Assembly: GCA_022225965.2 (NCBI GenBank) | Contig: JAKJXP020000001.1 | Coordinates: 558,001-622,000, forward strand | Length of the DNA: 64,000 nt | Direction of reading: 5' to 3' | Source: Diatrype stigma | Taxonomy: Eukaryota > Ascomycota > Sordariomycetes > Xylariales > Diatrypaceae | In this document: positions 22,695 to 34,561 of the stretch, one piece after another | Numbering within the stretch: the stretch's first letter is position 1 | Layout: the number at the start of each line of letters is the position of its first letter | The notes under the pieces: generated by a model | What the model was told of the DNA's origin: nothing | Database searches by the model: none | The model's input: only the letters and a program-made list of their open reading frames with translations | Made by a program: the position numbers and the translations under genes

Positions 22695-25600
22695 TCACTC
22701 CCCCTCCTCAACAGCCCAAACACTAACCCCCTTCTTCTGCAAACTCGTCTTTAGCTTCCCCAGGACCTGGGCCCTGCGTCCGCGCTTCTCCTTGACGGCG
22801 GCCTTCTCGACCTCGCCGAAGCCGCCGCCAGCCGTGAGCTTCTTTCGGGGAGGCGTGCGGAGGGGCGTACCGCCGCCGCTGACGCTCCCACCCAAGGAGA
22901 CCGAGCCCGATAGCGAGTGCCGGAAGACCCCGCTGCTGCTGCCTCGGTGGTGGTTTGCCTGTGGTTGCTGCGGTGTCCTCTCTCGCGCCGACCGCTCGGG
23001 CGAGAACAGCATCGATGCGCTCAGCCTCTTGCTTTGAGGCGTCGCGGGGGGTGCGCCGCCGGAAACCGAAGACGAGAGGAACGGGGAACCCTCCCGGCTC
23101 CCCGCCGAGCCGAGCCGCAGCTTGCGCATCTGGTTCTCCAGCACGTCTATGTCACCACTGCGCTTCTCGACCATGCTGGTCATCTTGGTGATGGTGCGGA
23201 CGACCGCCTCGATGGTGGGAGCAGGGCCGCCCACGCCCACCTTACCTCCTGCTCCTCCCCCTGATGCTGATGCTCCATCCCCGCCGATAGCGCCGCCCCC
23301 GGCCGAGACGATCCGGGCCTTCAGCAGGGTGAGGTTCTCCTCGGCCTCGGCCAGCAGCTTGGCGAAGCGGGCGTGCTCGCGGCGGAGGTCGGTCTGCTGG
23401 GCAGCCTGCTCGGCGGTGAGGGGCAGGGAGCGGTTCGCGATGGCCTGGTCCGGATCGAGGCGCGAGGCGATGATCTTCTTGAGGTCGGCCTGCTTGTTGC
23501 GGTCGCGGGCGAGCTCGCGCTGGAGCTCGGCGCACCGCGCCAGCTTGTCATCGACGCCGGAGACCGCTGCCTCGCGCAGGGCGCGGTTGAGGTCATACTG
23601 GATGATATATGCGAGGCCTTCGATGTCGCCAAGGACCCAGTCATCGGGCGAGGCGAGGTCGTGTTTCAGAACTTGCGAGCGGCCGGTCTTGCGGTGGCCC
23701 TCAATGAAAGCGGTAAGGGAGCGGGCGTTGAGACCGAGCGTGTCGATCATGGAGTTGATGTCGCGATAGACCGCCTCAACTTGTGCTGGTATGCTGTCAC
23801 CAGCGGGAGCTACCGCACCAGAATGGGCGATAAACTCGTCTAGGACTAATTTCGGCTCTACTGTAGATTGCAATAGCTGCTGTATAGCGCCATCTTCTTC
23901 CTCCACTAGCAGTCGAGACTCCTCAGCTTGCTTCTTTGCCTTTGCCTTCCGCTGCTGTTCTATGATATGATCTTCAGCAGCAGCGGCGGCCTTGCCTGTC
24001 ATTGTGGCACCATGCCCTCCCTGTCTTCTAGTCGCACCATGAAGCTGGGATGCCATAGCAGGCGTGCTAAAAGACCGTGATTGGTCCTTTCCAAGCAGTT
24101 TTGATGGCAAGGCGTTGCGAACGGGGCTAGGTGAACGGGGGCTAACAACGTTTGGTTGCGCAAATACAGGGGCGTTACGGCCTATCTCACCAAACAATCC
24201 CCGCCGTCCTTGGTCTGGATGGGAAACAGTAGAGAAACTACTAGCTAGCCCATCGAACGAACTTCCTGGCGTAAAACCCGGAGTTTTGTTTATACCGGTT
24301 ATTGTTGGACTGAGGTCTTTCGCGACATCAACGCCACTGCCTTCACTCTGCCCCTCAGTGTCTTCCTCGGATCCCTCGTCGCCATCGTCATCGTCATCAT
24401 CGTCACTATCAGTAAGAACCGGTGGCGGATTGGACGGAAACACAAACGGCTTATCAGACACCTTCGGGCCTGGTAATACGCTTGAGGGGGACGACTTGCT
24501 GTCTAGAATACTTGGAAACTTCACATCGTATGCCTTCGATTGCTTTACGGGATCCGGAGGTAACGGTGCATCAGTCTTAGGCTTACTCGTGGCAGCCTTA
24601 TCCGGTAGAGGAGGGATCACCACATCGTATGCCTTCTTGTTCTTGATTGGATCGGGCGGGAGGGGCGCATCGTCTGAAGGCTTCACTTTGCCTATTGCTT
24701 CAGGTAACGGGGGGATTTCAACGTCGTATACCTTTTTATTCTGGATAGGATCGGGGGGCAGGGGCGCATCATCGGCAGCCGCCGGAGGCGACTCTGGAGG
24801 CAGTGGAGCTTCCTTTGCCTTAGAGAAGGAGTTCTCGGATTGACCTGCAGAAGAAGCGTATGAGGATGATGAATCGCCTAGTGGGAAAGTGGCCTTACTT
24901 GTAGACTCAGGTGGTAGCGGTGCATCTGGGATCTCTCTCAACGGTTTGGGAGTTGCTGCCTCGGCCTTGATCGGAACCGGGTCTGTTGGGGTATGCGCAG
25001 TTATGGACGTAAAGGAGCCGGTTGGCGTAGTGCTATCCTTAGATGGCACGCCGAAAATGCCACTGGTCTTCGGAGCTGCAGAAACCTGGGAAAAGAATTT
25101 ATTTGGCGCTGGTGTTGATGTAGGCGTAGTTGACTCTGCACTCGAAGGACCACTTGGTTGTCCAAATACGCTTTTTGTCGCAGAAGCGAACGGATTTGGC
25201 TTCGGAGCTTGTGCCGCTTCACCTAGCACAGACCCGAACTTCGAGCCGAACATGGAGTTTCCTCCACCGGATACTTGGTCAGGCTTTTCGTCATCGTCCT
25301 TTGCATTTGGATCACGCTGGAATGTTGACCCGAGCTTGAATGGCGAGGCTCCGAAGGGGTTCCCTGATCCGGTATTTGGCCTTGAATTAGAGGGAAGGAA
25401 TGCGCTACCAGAGTCACTGTCCATGGAAACTTCAGGAGCCTCAGTTTTGGCTGCCGATGCGAAAATGCTCGGCCCACTGGTGCTGGTGTTGGACCCAATT
25501 TGGCCGAAGCCTCCCTTGTTTGCAAAACTAGCAAATCCACCGCTAGAAGAGGGGTTGTTGTTGGAGGCTGATGACCCAAATGGGTTTGCCGATCCAGATG

Positions 25601-27382
25601 CAGCGTTAGCAAACGGGGACTGACCTGAAGTTGAAGCTGCTGCCGTAGCCCAAGGCGAAGACTTCGTCCCGAGGCCGCCTGACTGCCCGAACGCTGGAGC
25701 GCTAGGGACACCGAAACTTGGCTTGCCGAATGCTGGTGCTGAAGAGGCAGCGCCAGTGTCCAAGGCTCTCGATCCAAACGTGGATCCGCCCGTGCTCGCA
25801 GCGGTTGCCCATGGGGATGCCTTAATCCCAAGGCTTGATGGACCACCAAACGCGGGCTTTGGGGCTTGTACTGAGGACCCGAACGCCGAGGTGGTTGCGG
25901 ATGCGAATGGGTTCGACTGTGCCGGTTGGGGGGCAGGTGCTGCGCTAGGCGTATTGCTTTCGACTGCTGCTAACCCGGGATACGTAGTTCCTCCCCTGAT
26001 CGATTCCGAGTAGACAACCCACCAAGCAGATAGCACGCCTTCATCATTTAGAGCCCAATAGCCCGGCAGAGGACCAGGAGATTCGTCCTGTTCGTCTGTA
26101 GGTATCGGCTTGTATACCTTGTCTTTTCCTGACAGATCAAGCGCAGTTCCGATTGGGACAGGGCTTTCCATACCATCACCCATGGGCAGGGTGGCTCGTC
26201 TTGAATCATCAGCAAGCTCTGTGGTGGTGAAGACATTGGTGATGTTCTCCGCTGGCATGTCACTGGTCAAGGCTTTCTTTGACCGAGAAGCTAATCCAAT
26301 ATCAGAAAAGGCGGTTGAGGAGAATATGAGCAGATCCTGGAGGTTAGGAGGGAAGTCCTTAAGTCTCGCAACAGTATGATGCGGAGGCTTATCACTGCCA
26401 AATGGATCAACGGGGTTGGTGAGGTGTTGAAACTGAAAGTTCGGCCCTTGTCTCGTGATTATATGACACTTAGTAGTAGGGGGCTGTTCAGTAGCCGAGA
26501 CATGACACACTAGAAATAAGTCGTTCTCTAGCCAGACGATGAATTCGACTAGACTGATTGTTAGCAAGAGACAAACAGCGCGTGTCTAATATCAGGATAC
26601 TCACCGAAGTAGCTGGCATCCAGGCCAGGGACTCTTGGAATTTCAGCCTTGACGTCACCCTCTGGTGTCATCTGCACAATGGTGCCGTCCCCAAGCCCAG
26701 CAACGAGCTGCTTGCCTTTCGTACTCCAAGCAACACAACTGACTTGCTCTCTCAGGACCTGGCCATTACGCCCGGGCACAAACTTGTGCTCCTTCATGTT
26801 GGCCATCAAAAGCTTGCCCGCGTTGGTGACAACTGCACACAATTCACCCTTTTCCGGCTGGGGATTTGGCACCAAAGCCCTGAGAGACTCTCCATTCGTG
26901 GGAATCTCAAATGCTGTCTGTTGTGAACCTTGTTGGAGAGCTTGAACCTCATAAACTGCAAGTCCTCCGCCTTGTTCCGCGGATAGAATTAGGTAGTTCT
27001 CGTCGGTGGTGAAGGCGAGTTGGCAGATACGTATCGGGAGAGGTAGCTTCAACTGGGGCTCGAAGTTCCGAACATCACTGTCGCCTTCCGCGGGTTGCTG
27101 GAACGCTTTTCGGACGGATTCGGTAGAGGCGACTATGACGGCATCGGGACCAGCTGCGGCAACTAGACCCTTCCTCGAAGCGATGCTAAGAAGCGAAGCA
27201 GTGGGAGCGGGATTCGGTGACCACGGCGAGGTCAATCGTAGTTTTGCATCACCTGCTAGAGTGAGGAAGCCAAGAGCTTCAGTCTGGATGATTTCCAAGT
27301 CGGGCCCTTGTGCCGTCGCCCCTGTGCCTCCGCCGGCACCCAGTGCATTTTTTCCCAGGCTGGCAAAGCCGCTGAACGCCAT
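22695..27382 (-). CDS. nup159: Nucleoporin Nup159-like, FG repeats and coiled coil
   Basis: Cytoplasmic-face nucleoporin. Its beta-propeller recruits the DEAD-box helicase Dbp5 for mRNA export and its coiled coil joins the Nup82 complex. Exons 27382-26605 and 26548-22695 (56-nt intron with GCTAAC branch site) give 1,543 residues. Seen: MAFSGFASLGKNALG start; an N-terminal propeller-like domain to about residue 440; an FG/GF-rich region (FGSS, FGKPSFG, SPFANAA) from about 450 to 780; tandem APLPPDP...YDV...PPLP repeats near 830-950; an acidic Asp/Glu run; and a C-terminal part from about 1160 with heptad-like helices (ELQRELARDRNKQADLKKI) matching the Nup82-binding coiled coil. The tail is Gly/Ser-rich and basic. 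The order of parts is that of the Nup159 family. Confidence 0.93.
24500..24925 (-). repeat. Tandem APLPPDP/YDV protein repeats in Nup159
   Basis: Three clear copies of about 33-35 residues follow the pattern DAPLPPDP-(I/V)-x4-(K/V)-YDV-x-(I/F)-P, with two partial APLPPES copies before them. The copies differ at many third positions, so this is an old in-gene expansion. Confidence 0.85.
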
Positions 27383-28588
27383 CCTGCTAAATTGAGATAT
27401 CCAAGTTTATACCAATTGATAAGAGAGGGTTCACATGGAGATATTATTTCGGCAGGATATATGTCAAATAGCGGCAGGCGACGAGGGTGATGGCGTTCGT
27501 AAGTCTTCAGTCTCGGTTGGGTCTTGGGTCTCGGATCTTGGGTATCGGCCCTTAGGTATGTTGTATGGCGTAGCTTCGCAGCTGATGCGATCCGGGGTAT
27601 GGAAGTAGGTACGAACAAGCGCGCGTTGGAATTCCAATCCTTTTAAGACAGGTTTCTTTTGCAGTGTAGCCGTGCAGCCCTTTTCAAGTCGCCCACTAGC
27701 GTTCCGAAGAAAAAAGCATGTCTAGGCAGAGGAACCAGGCCAGGACAATGTAGTATATGGTGTCTATGTGTCTATGGTGTCAAAATGGACGAATGAACCC
27801 GAGGTCCTGTGGTGCCGGTGAATATTCTGATATCTCGATATCGATCAGGTGCCTGGCGTTCAAGTCAAGCGCGACGGCCTTGTAACTTGTAAGCAAGCTC
27901 CTTGTAAGCTCCTAGTCTAAGGTTCGGTTGTAAGCTTGTAGACTGGTCCCTTGTACTGGTCCCTTGTACTGGTCCCTTGTACTGGTCCCTTGTAGACTTC
28001 ATCTATATTTTTAGTGGGTATTTGTCCGATTGCTGCTGCCAGTCCAGCCTGCAGGTTGCACGTATTACATACCCACCTACCTGAGCTCTAGGTGCATAGT
28101 ACTTAGCCGCCTTCAAGGCTTCTATGCTGACTGGTTGATTTCGTTCCCTAGCATGTCAGCTGTGTGACAGCTAGCTAAGTACCAGGTACAGATACTTCGA
28201 GTACCCGGAAGCTCAGGCTAGTACCTGCTAATCGCGTCAAGTTTAAGCTCCAGTCCTCCAACCGTTAACGCCCGGTGCCCGCAAGGCAGGCAAGCACCTG
28301 GGCAGGCAAGGCAGCTTGCAGTTCGTCAGCTCCCTGCTGGCTGGCAATCAATGAATCAATCAACACCTAACCTCACTATAGCCTCCTGCCTCTCTTCCAA
28401 CCCCAATCCAGAACCCCCCACCTCCAGACAAACCGAACCTTGAGTTCAACTGTTCTTCAACTATCTCAGTCTACGGTCTTTAATAATAACCCACGGCCAA
28501 AGTCCCCGCCCGATCAGTCTTGCCACCCATCCGTTGGCTTCAGCACCAGCAGCCTGCCTCGATCTCTTGACAGCACGACTGAGCCAGA
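27383..28588. promoter_or_regulatory. Divergent upstream region, Nup159 and PUP1
   Basis: A 1.2-kb region between two divergently transcribed housekeeping genes. It contains a 13-bp tandem repeat (27943-27994) and related TTGTAAGCTCC half-units just before it. No gene is supported. It is called regulatory from position only. Confidence 0.5.
27943..27994. repeat. 13-bp tandem repeat (CTGGTCCCTTGTA)4
   Basis: Four perfect head-to-tail copies of CTGGTCCCTTGTA, flanked by looser CTTGTA-containing sequence from about 27884. Confidence 0.92.
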
Positions 28589-29514
28589 ATGCCTGGTTTC
28601 GACTTCTCAAATTACAACCGCAATGCGGCTCTGCATGCGCGAGGTGTTCCCCTGCCCAAAGCTACCAGCACAGGTACGACTATTGTAGGGTGCATATACG
28701 ATGGAGGTGTTGTGGTAAGTTGGTGGTGCATTCAGCGAGAGACCATCTTGAATATCATATGATATCATACCCTATCTTGAGGGGCATGTCTATCTGTCCC
28801 TGTCGAGGTACTGACCCATACGTGCGACAGATTGCTGCTGATACGCGAGCCACGAGCGGTCCCATCGTCGCCGACAAGAACTGCGAGAAGCTACATTACA
28901 TCTCCCCGCAGATCTGGTGTGCCGGTGCAGGAACGGCTGCCGATACCGAGTTTACAACGGCCCTCATCTCTTCCCAGCTCGAGCTGCACTCTCTCTCGAC
29001 TGGCCGAAAGCCCCGTGTTGTCACCTGCATGACCTTGTTGAAGCAGCACCTGTTCAAGCACCAGGGCCATATCGGAGCCTATCTGGTCGTCGCCGGTGTC
29101 GATCCCACCGGAACCCACCTTTTCACCGTCCACGCCCACGGCAGCACAGACAAGCTTCCCTACGTCACCATGGGTTCGGGTTCGCTAGCCGCCATGTCCG
29201 TCTTCGAGACCCAGTGGAAGCCCTCCCTTACCAAGGAGGAGGCTATGGAGCTCTGCTCCCAGGCCATCCAGTCCGGTATCTTCAACGATCTGGGCTCCGG
29301 TTCCAACGTGGATCTAGCCGTCATCTCGGCAGACAAGACCACGCTGCACCGAGGCTTCGTCAAGCCGAACGAGAGAAGTCAGAAGCTCAAGAACTACAAG
29401 TTCGCCCGGGGTACTACGGCAGTGCTGAACGAGAAGATCATCACCAAGGACGAGATCGGAAAGTACGTTAGTGTGGAGGAGGTTCCGGCTGAGCAGATGG
29501 AGGTTGATTCATGA
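28589..29514 (+). CDS. pup1: 20S proteasome beta-2 subunit (Pup1)
   Basis: Catalytic subunit with trypsin-like activity in the inner ring of the 20S proteasome. Exons 28589-28714 and 28831-29514 give 269 residues; the 116-nt intron has a GTAAGT donor. Seen: propeptide [20 protein letters not shown] ending at Gly29; mature N-terminus starting at Thr30 (TTIVGC), the expected catalytic threonine; then [20 protein letters not shown], the beta-2 family block with the conserved Asp, and the later GSGS segment containing SGSLAAM. The acidic C-terminal extension ([13 protein letters not shown]) is usual for the family. The plus-frame open reading frame that begins at 28534 reads through the intron and is not the real start. 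Confidence 0.97.
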
Positions 29515-30074
29515 GGGGTTCCTGCATGACGACTCATGAGGGGGTACGGAATTTACGATCACCAACATGCCAGCATGTATCATCAGTATTGTAGGATGCA
29601 GCAATAACAAAGAAACAGGCAGGCAGGCATCCAACCAGTTCCAAAACATGTGCAGTTGCGCTATCAGGGGTAAATGAAGACCCTGGATGAATAGGCTCCA
29701 GTGTGCTGTTAGTCATCATGCCCATCGGCAACATCCAGTCAGATTATACGTAGATCACGCCGTATATGCAATATGCAGACTGTTTGAACGTTGGCGGCCG
29801 CGCTCCAATCGAAAGGCAACCCCTTCTGCCTCAGAACCAACAGCCAATCATCAGGTATAAAAAACGATGCAGTCCTCACTTCTCTTCCTTTGCTTCTTCT
29901 CCTGCAATGCAAACCCCTCATCATCTCACCTCATTATGTACGTATGTAGGTAATAAACCTATTGAAGCGTACCTTATGCCCGCAACAAAAACAATATCAC
30001 GTGCTCCAACATATTCTTGTCTCCTCTTGTCTTCTTGTCTTGCCAACCCTAGGTAGTTCTAACAATAAGTTCCC
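29515..30074. other. Short spacer upstream of the 2EXR gene
   Basis: Holds the 3' end of PUP1 and the promoter of the 2EXR gene. No gene is visible. A TAGGTAG motif lies just before the 2EXR start codon. Confidence 0.6.
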
Positions 30075-30165
30075 ATGGCGCGCACCACCGCAATCGCCGC
30101 CACCACCGTCACTGTAACGAAAGGAGGCAGCAGCAGCGCCGCCCGCGATAGAAATGCCGAGGCGG

Positions 30166-30204
<39 letters not shown>

Positions 30205-31445
30205 TGCGGGCGCGTCGCCCACCCCGGCCCAGGCCACGGTCATCTTTCACGTGCTTCACCAGGCTACCCCCCGAAATCCGGCACATGATCTGGCAGCTTC
30301 TCCTTCCGGGCCCGCGCATCTTCGAGGTCCGCGCCTCCGGCCGCAGCCCGCCCTGCAAGAACGGGCGGCTCTCCCAGTTCCTGGAGCCGCCCGTCCTAGC
30401 AAGCGTGTGTCGCGAGTCTCGCCAGGTGGCCATGTTCAGCGGCCGGTGGCGCTTCGTAAGCGGGCATGAGATCAACCGCAGCAGCGGCGGCGGCGGTGAT
30501 GACGACGGCAGCAGTACAAGTAGTGGTGGTGGTAGTGACAGCAGTGGCGATCGCCGGGGTCGGTGGACCTGGTTCGACGCCAAGACGGACGTGTTGTTCG
30601 TCCACGAGTGGTGGTACAACAGCACGAAGGTGTCGTCGTCGTCGACGGCGCCGCCGCTGTCGACCTACTACCCCACCCCTTGGCAAGCCGCGCACAACCC
30701 CTACCCCGGGCACAACCGGTTCTTCGACCTGCGGGACTTCTGCAAGGACGTGCGGACCATCTGCCTGCACACCGACTCGCTGGTGTGGAACCCGCTGCCC
30801 GTGCCCAACATCTTCGCCTTCAATCTGATGAACCGCCAGCTGTGGCCCCGGCTCGAGACCTACCTGTTCTGCAGCGACGTCGTGCAGCTGTGCCTGCCGG
30901 GCAAGGCGATCCGGGCGCTGGCCGCCGCCGAGGAGGAGGTGGGCGGCGACGGCAACATCATCTTCGGGGCAGACCGGCAGATGGCCATCGTCGGCGTAGA
31001 CGACCACGCGCGGCTGGCGCGGCTGCAGGCGGCCATCTGCTACGGGCAGTACGGGGGGCGGGACGAGCACCTCGAGGCGGCGCTCCGGAACCGGGTGACG
31101 ACGGCGCCCAGCTCCTACCACATGCCGGCGTGCGGGCCGCCGCCGCCGCTGATGGTGCGGCTCGTGGACCCGGAGCTGAACCGGCGGTACGCGGCGAAGC
31201 AGCGGGAGCGGCTGCGCAACGTCTGGCTGCACGCCTACTACAGCGCGCTGCCGGACGAGGCGCCCGAGGTGCGGCGCCCGGCCGGCCTGTTCCAGACCGA
31301 GTTCCTGCCGAACCCCTACCGCCCGTGCTTCAACCACGGCCACCCCTGGGCGCGCGAGGCCCTGGCCAAGATGCCCGACTACAGGCTTGTCGTGGTGTTC
31401 CAGCTCTGCATGGCGAGGCACGTCGAGAGGAAGGTACGTGGCTGA
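30075..31445 (+). CDS. 2EXR-domain protein
   Basis: Fungal-specific family of unknown role; 2EXR proteins are numerous in Pezizomycotina. Read as one exon it gives 456 residues. Seen: a low-complexity N-terminus with a poly-Ala run from a CAG/GCA repeat, then the 2EXR block from about residue 58: FTRLPPEIRHMIWQLLLPGP, and further on PPVLASVCRESRQVAM. A Ser/Gly/Asp insert follows (about 135-160), then an aromatic-rich region (FVHEWWYN) and a conserved-looking C-terminal half. A GTACGT donor at 31434 could splice to the acceptor at 31528-31529. That would replace the last residues VRG by QRNKDK and move the end to 31550; both ends are possible, and I slightly favour the spliced form. No membrane segment or signal peptide is seen. 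Confidence 0.85.
30168..30204 (+). repeat. CAG repeat encoding poly-alanine
   Basis: Twelve CAG/CAA triplets in a row, read in the GCA frame as poly-Ala near residues 32-43 of the 2EXR protein. Such tracts commonly vary in length between strains. Confidence 0.9.
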
Positions 31446-31550
31446 TGTGCTCCCTAGCGGTCGGTCGTCTTTGCTTTGGAGTGTTGCGACTAGTAACTAC
31501 TATAGTTACGTATTCTTACCGGATAACAGCAGCGGAACAAAGATAAGTGA

Positions 31551-32727
31551 CTATGTGGTAGATCGAGTAATAGGTAATTTTTGCAGTGCATTTAAGGGGG
31601 TTAATTAGGCTGCTGCTATCAAACCAACGGATAATTGCGCGTGAGAAAGAGGCGAGTGTAGCCCCTTCGTATACAAGGTCCGAGGTGACAAGGTACACAA
31701 CACAATGCCTTGTTCCTTCAGTCTGCATCGAGAGAATTAAAAAAAAAATGAGAATTTAGGATTTCGATCGTGAAGACAATATCCTTCACGTTGGCATATG
31801 CAGATCAAAACCGGGGAAACCGCGAGGCCCCTATTGAATTACGTGAAATGGTCACGCATGTCATTTAACCAGGTAGTAATCTATTTACAAGTCCTAACTT
31901 TGTCAAATCAATATCACTGAGTATGTTATCAATCGCAGCCACGAGGCCGATTCTCCTGTATGTCTGTCGAGCACATGAGGAGCTCTGCTTTCGTTCCCCC
32001 TTTTAATTCGAAGTAACTAAAGCAGGGGACTCGGAGAGATCGCGCTTGCCCTGGCCGAAGCGGACATCCGCCGCGCTCGCCATTAACTCACTGCGCCTCT
32101 TCACGGACTCGTGGATCGATGGCTTCGTCCGCCATTTTCGACTAGATAGATGTACACGCAGTACCTGTTCTCAGCCGCGAGAGTTCATGGCCGTTGCCAG
32201 CCTATCCAGCGGCCAGGACAGCCAAGGCAACTTCGAATTGGCACATCTTGAGCAGCTTCAGGAGAGCTGGAACCTAGACTGGGGGCGGTCAAAAAAACTC
32301 TGCTACCTGCTATCTCGACATCATGCCCTCGTTGCAAGACTTCTTGACTCAGTCTGATCTGGTCCTGAGGTTCTTAGACGTGCAGATACAAGACAGGCCA
32401 TCCCAGAGCCAGTACTGACCTTTGGACTTCCAGGCCACCCAGATTGGATGTTAGTCAGGTTGAGACCTGTCCTGTGCTGTCTGTACTGTACCTTAGGCAC
32501 CTGCCTCGTTGCTATGAGTGATAGGTACCTGCTTTCGGTACTTGCGGTACCTACCTACTGTACACAGCAAACCCAACACGCAGATATAAGGAATAATAGC
32601 TGGCTGTTCTTTTGACATTACCAGACACCTCGGCACCGTGGTGTAATGGCTTGGTAATTAGAGTCGCCAGAAAAACGTCGTGGTTTTTCGGTCACATTGA
32701 ACTTGAATTCAAGTGATTTTTTTGTAC

Positions 32728-32758
<31 letters not shown>

Positions 32759-34561
32759 TTCCCTTTTTTTTTTTTTGATCGTTTCATTTTCTTCGACTCG
32801 AACCGAACCCCAACACAAACAGGCCAGTCGCTAATTAAAATTCACCTTTACTCTTTCTACTAGTCCTGAACCATGGCCGTTGCAGCCGCATATCACAGGA
32901 CCTCCCACGTCGTTAATGTTGATTGTACTTCTCCATCGGGGCCAATGCCGCCGTATGATCAATACTTATTGCAGGGTCTCTGCAACATTTAGATATTTAC
33001 GTGATAAAGGTATCATCTAACAGTTTCTACCTGACCAGTCAATCCACTTGTACCCGCCAGCTCATCTTGATCTATCAGCACTAGGAAGAGAGACGGACGA
33101 TATAGGTACCAAGCTTACACCGGTGATCAGACCAAGGAGGCCAAAAATGCAAATAACTGCGGGTATCTAATATAGAGCCATGCGCAACGCCAATCTTGCA
33201 TATCCAGGCTGGACGTCGCAGTCGCGCGAGTTCGAAGATGCCAGACAAACTCTGTCCAGCGACGTGGAAGACCGTGCCTTCAGGCCCCTGACACGAACCT
33301 GTCGCAACAAGTACTTTAGAACCGAACCGTTCCCAATATCCATATAGCGAGCACCACGCCGGCTATGCAAGGTAGAAGTCACACACTCGTGAACACACAC
33401 AGCAAGCCATGCGCGCTTCCACCCCGCCAGCCGATCGACGAGGGCCTTCGAACCATGTCCGAGCAGCGCATTGCATCAGGGACAGCACTAGAGCGCCCGT
33501 CACCTATTCCGTGGCTAGACGGTCGGCCCCAATACATGCAGTCTTAGTACATTCCGGGACCTTTTGGTACCTCCTTTGGGGGTTTGCTCAACTCAGTGAA
33601 CGATGTGGCCTGAGGCTCATGGTGCTTGCGATGATAGGTGTAGGTCGACCTCCTTGCCGGTGACCTGTTCTGTCTCCGTGATCAGGAGAAGAAAGGGCAA
33701 CAATGCTATATAAGGGCGCAGGTCACGACAGTCAACCAGGGCTCCTTTGCGCCGGGGCGGGAACGCGAGGCGCGAGCGAAGACGGCACGGCATGGTGGTC
33801 TTTCGCAGTCTTGCAGCGTTGTTCTCATCCCCGCCCCTTGGCTGCCGGGAGGTCTCCCGACTCCAGCTTCGCGCTCTCCGAGGTCACCGCTGCCGGGATG
33901 CTCTCGGCATCGCGGAATATGAGGGAATCTGCGTGACTGACCCTAGAACGTGGAGTGGACATGGCGTTGGGTACCTAGTCCTAGTCTTAGTCCGATGTTG
34001 GGAGAGCCAGATCGTATCCAAATGACGGTGAAGAAACCGGGTAAGGCTTAGTTCTCTATTGTACAATACACACGCAGTCGTGTCTATAATCGATAGCGCC
34101 GGATAGGAGGCGCCGGAGAATACGTAGCTACGTAGATGCAGTTATTTTTGTCTTAACGATCTGCCTCATCGTAGGTGGAGACTCTTGGAAAGACACATAA
34201 GCGTACACTTCATCTTTGATCTGCAAACTTTACCCGCTGTCGCGTTTGGATGGTATCGTCACCGCCTCCTTCAGTTCACTCGAACGCGAGCCCGTGGGTC
34301 ACTATGGGGAAGCATAACATCTCTACATATTCAGTACCCACCACCATCTTGGCGACATAAAACATATACCGACTAATCTTGGGACGAACACGTGGACTTG
34401 AACAGATATCATTGTCGTGTTATACACGTCGTGATTGGCAGAAGACGCCCTAATGTCCAGTTACTACATACCAGTCAGCCTATCCGTGTCATATCGCGTA
34501 CCTACCCACCTATGCAAGTTGCGTAGTTAGCAACAACTAACTACGTACTACTACGCATAAG
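31551..34561. other. Three-kilobase gene-poor spacer
   Basis: No gene can be supported. Frames at 32046-32357, 33167-33400 and 33703-34025 are short, lack motifs and overlap each other on both strands. Contents worth noting are a tRNA-like fragment at about 32636-32672, a long T-rich tract (32717-32776), and clustered GGTACCT motifs near 32500-32560. Confidence 0.6.
32717..32776. repeat. T-rich simple-sequence tract
   Basis: TTTTC repeats followed by two long T runs interrupted by CCC; low-complexity non-coding sequence. Confidence 0.85.

Noticed and set aside
18682..27382. Possible functional pairing of dynein intermediate chain with the neighbouring Nup159 gene
   Set aside because: Yeast Nup159 binds dynein light chain, but these genes are convergent, the light-chain TQT-type motif is not visible, and adjacency alone is weak evidence.
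28534..28830. Longer N-terminus for the proteasome subunit starting at 28534
   Set aside because: That frame reads through the intron; the frame from 28589 gives the conserved propeptide and catalytic Thr.
30396..31421. Long minus-strand frame and overlapping plus frame over the 2EXR gene
   Set aside because: Both follow from high GC at third positions; the frame from 30075 carries the 2EXR motifs.
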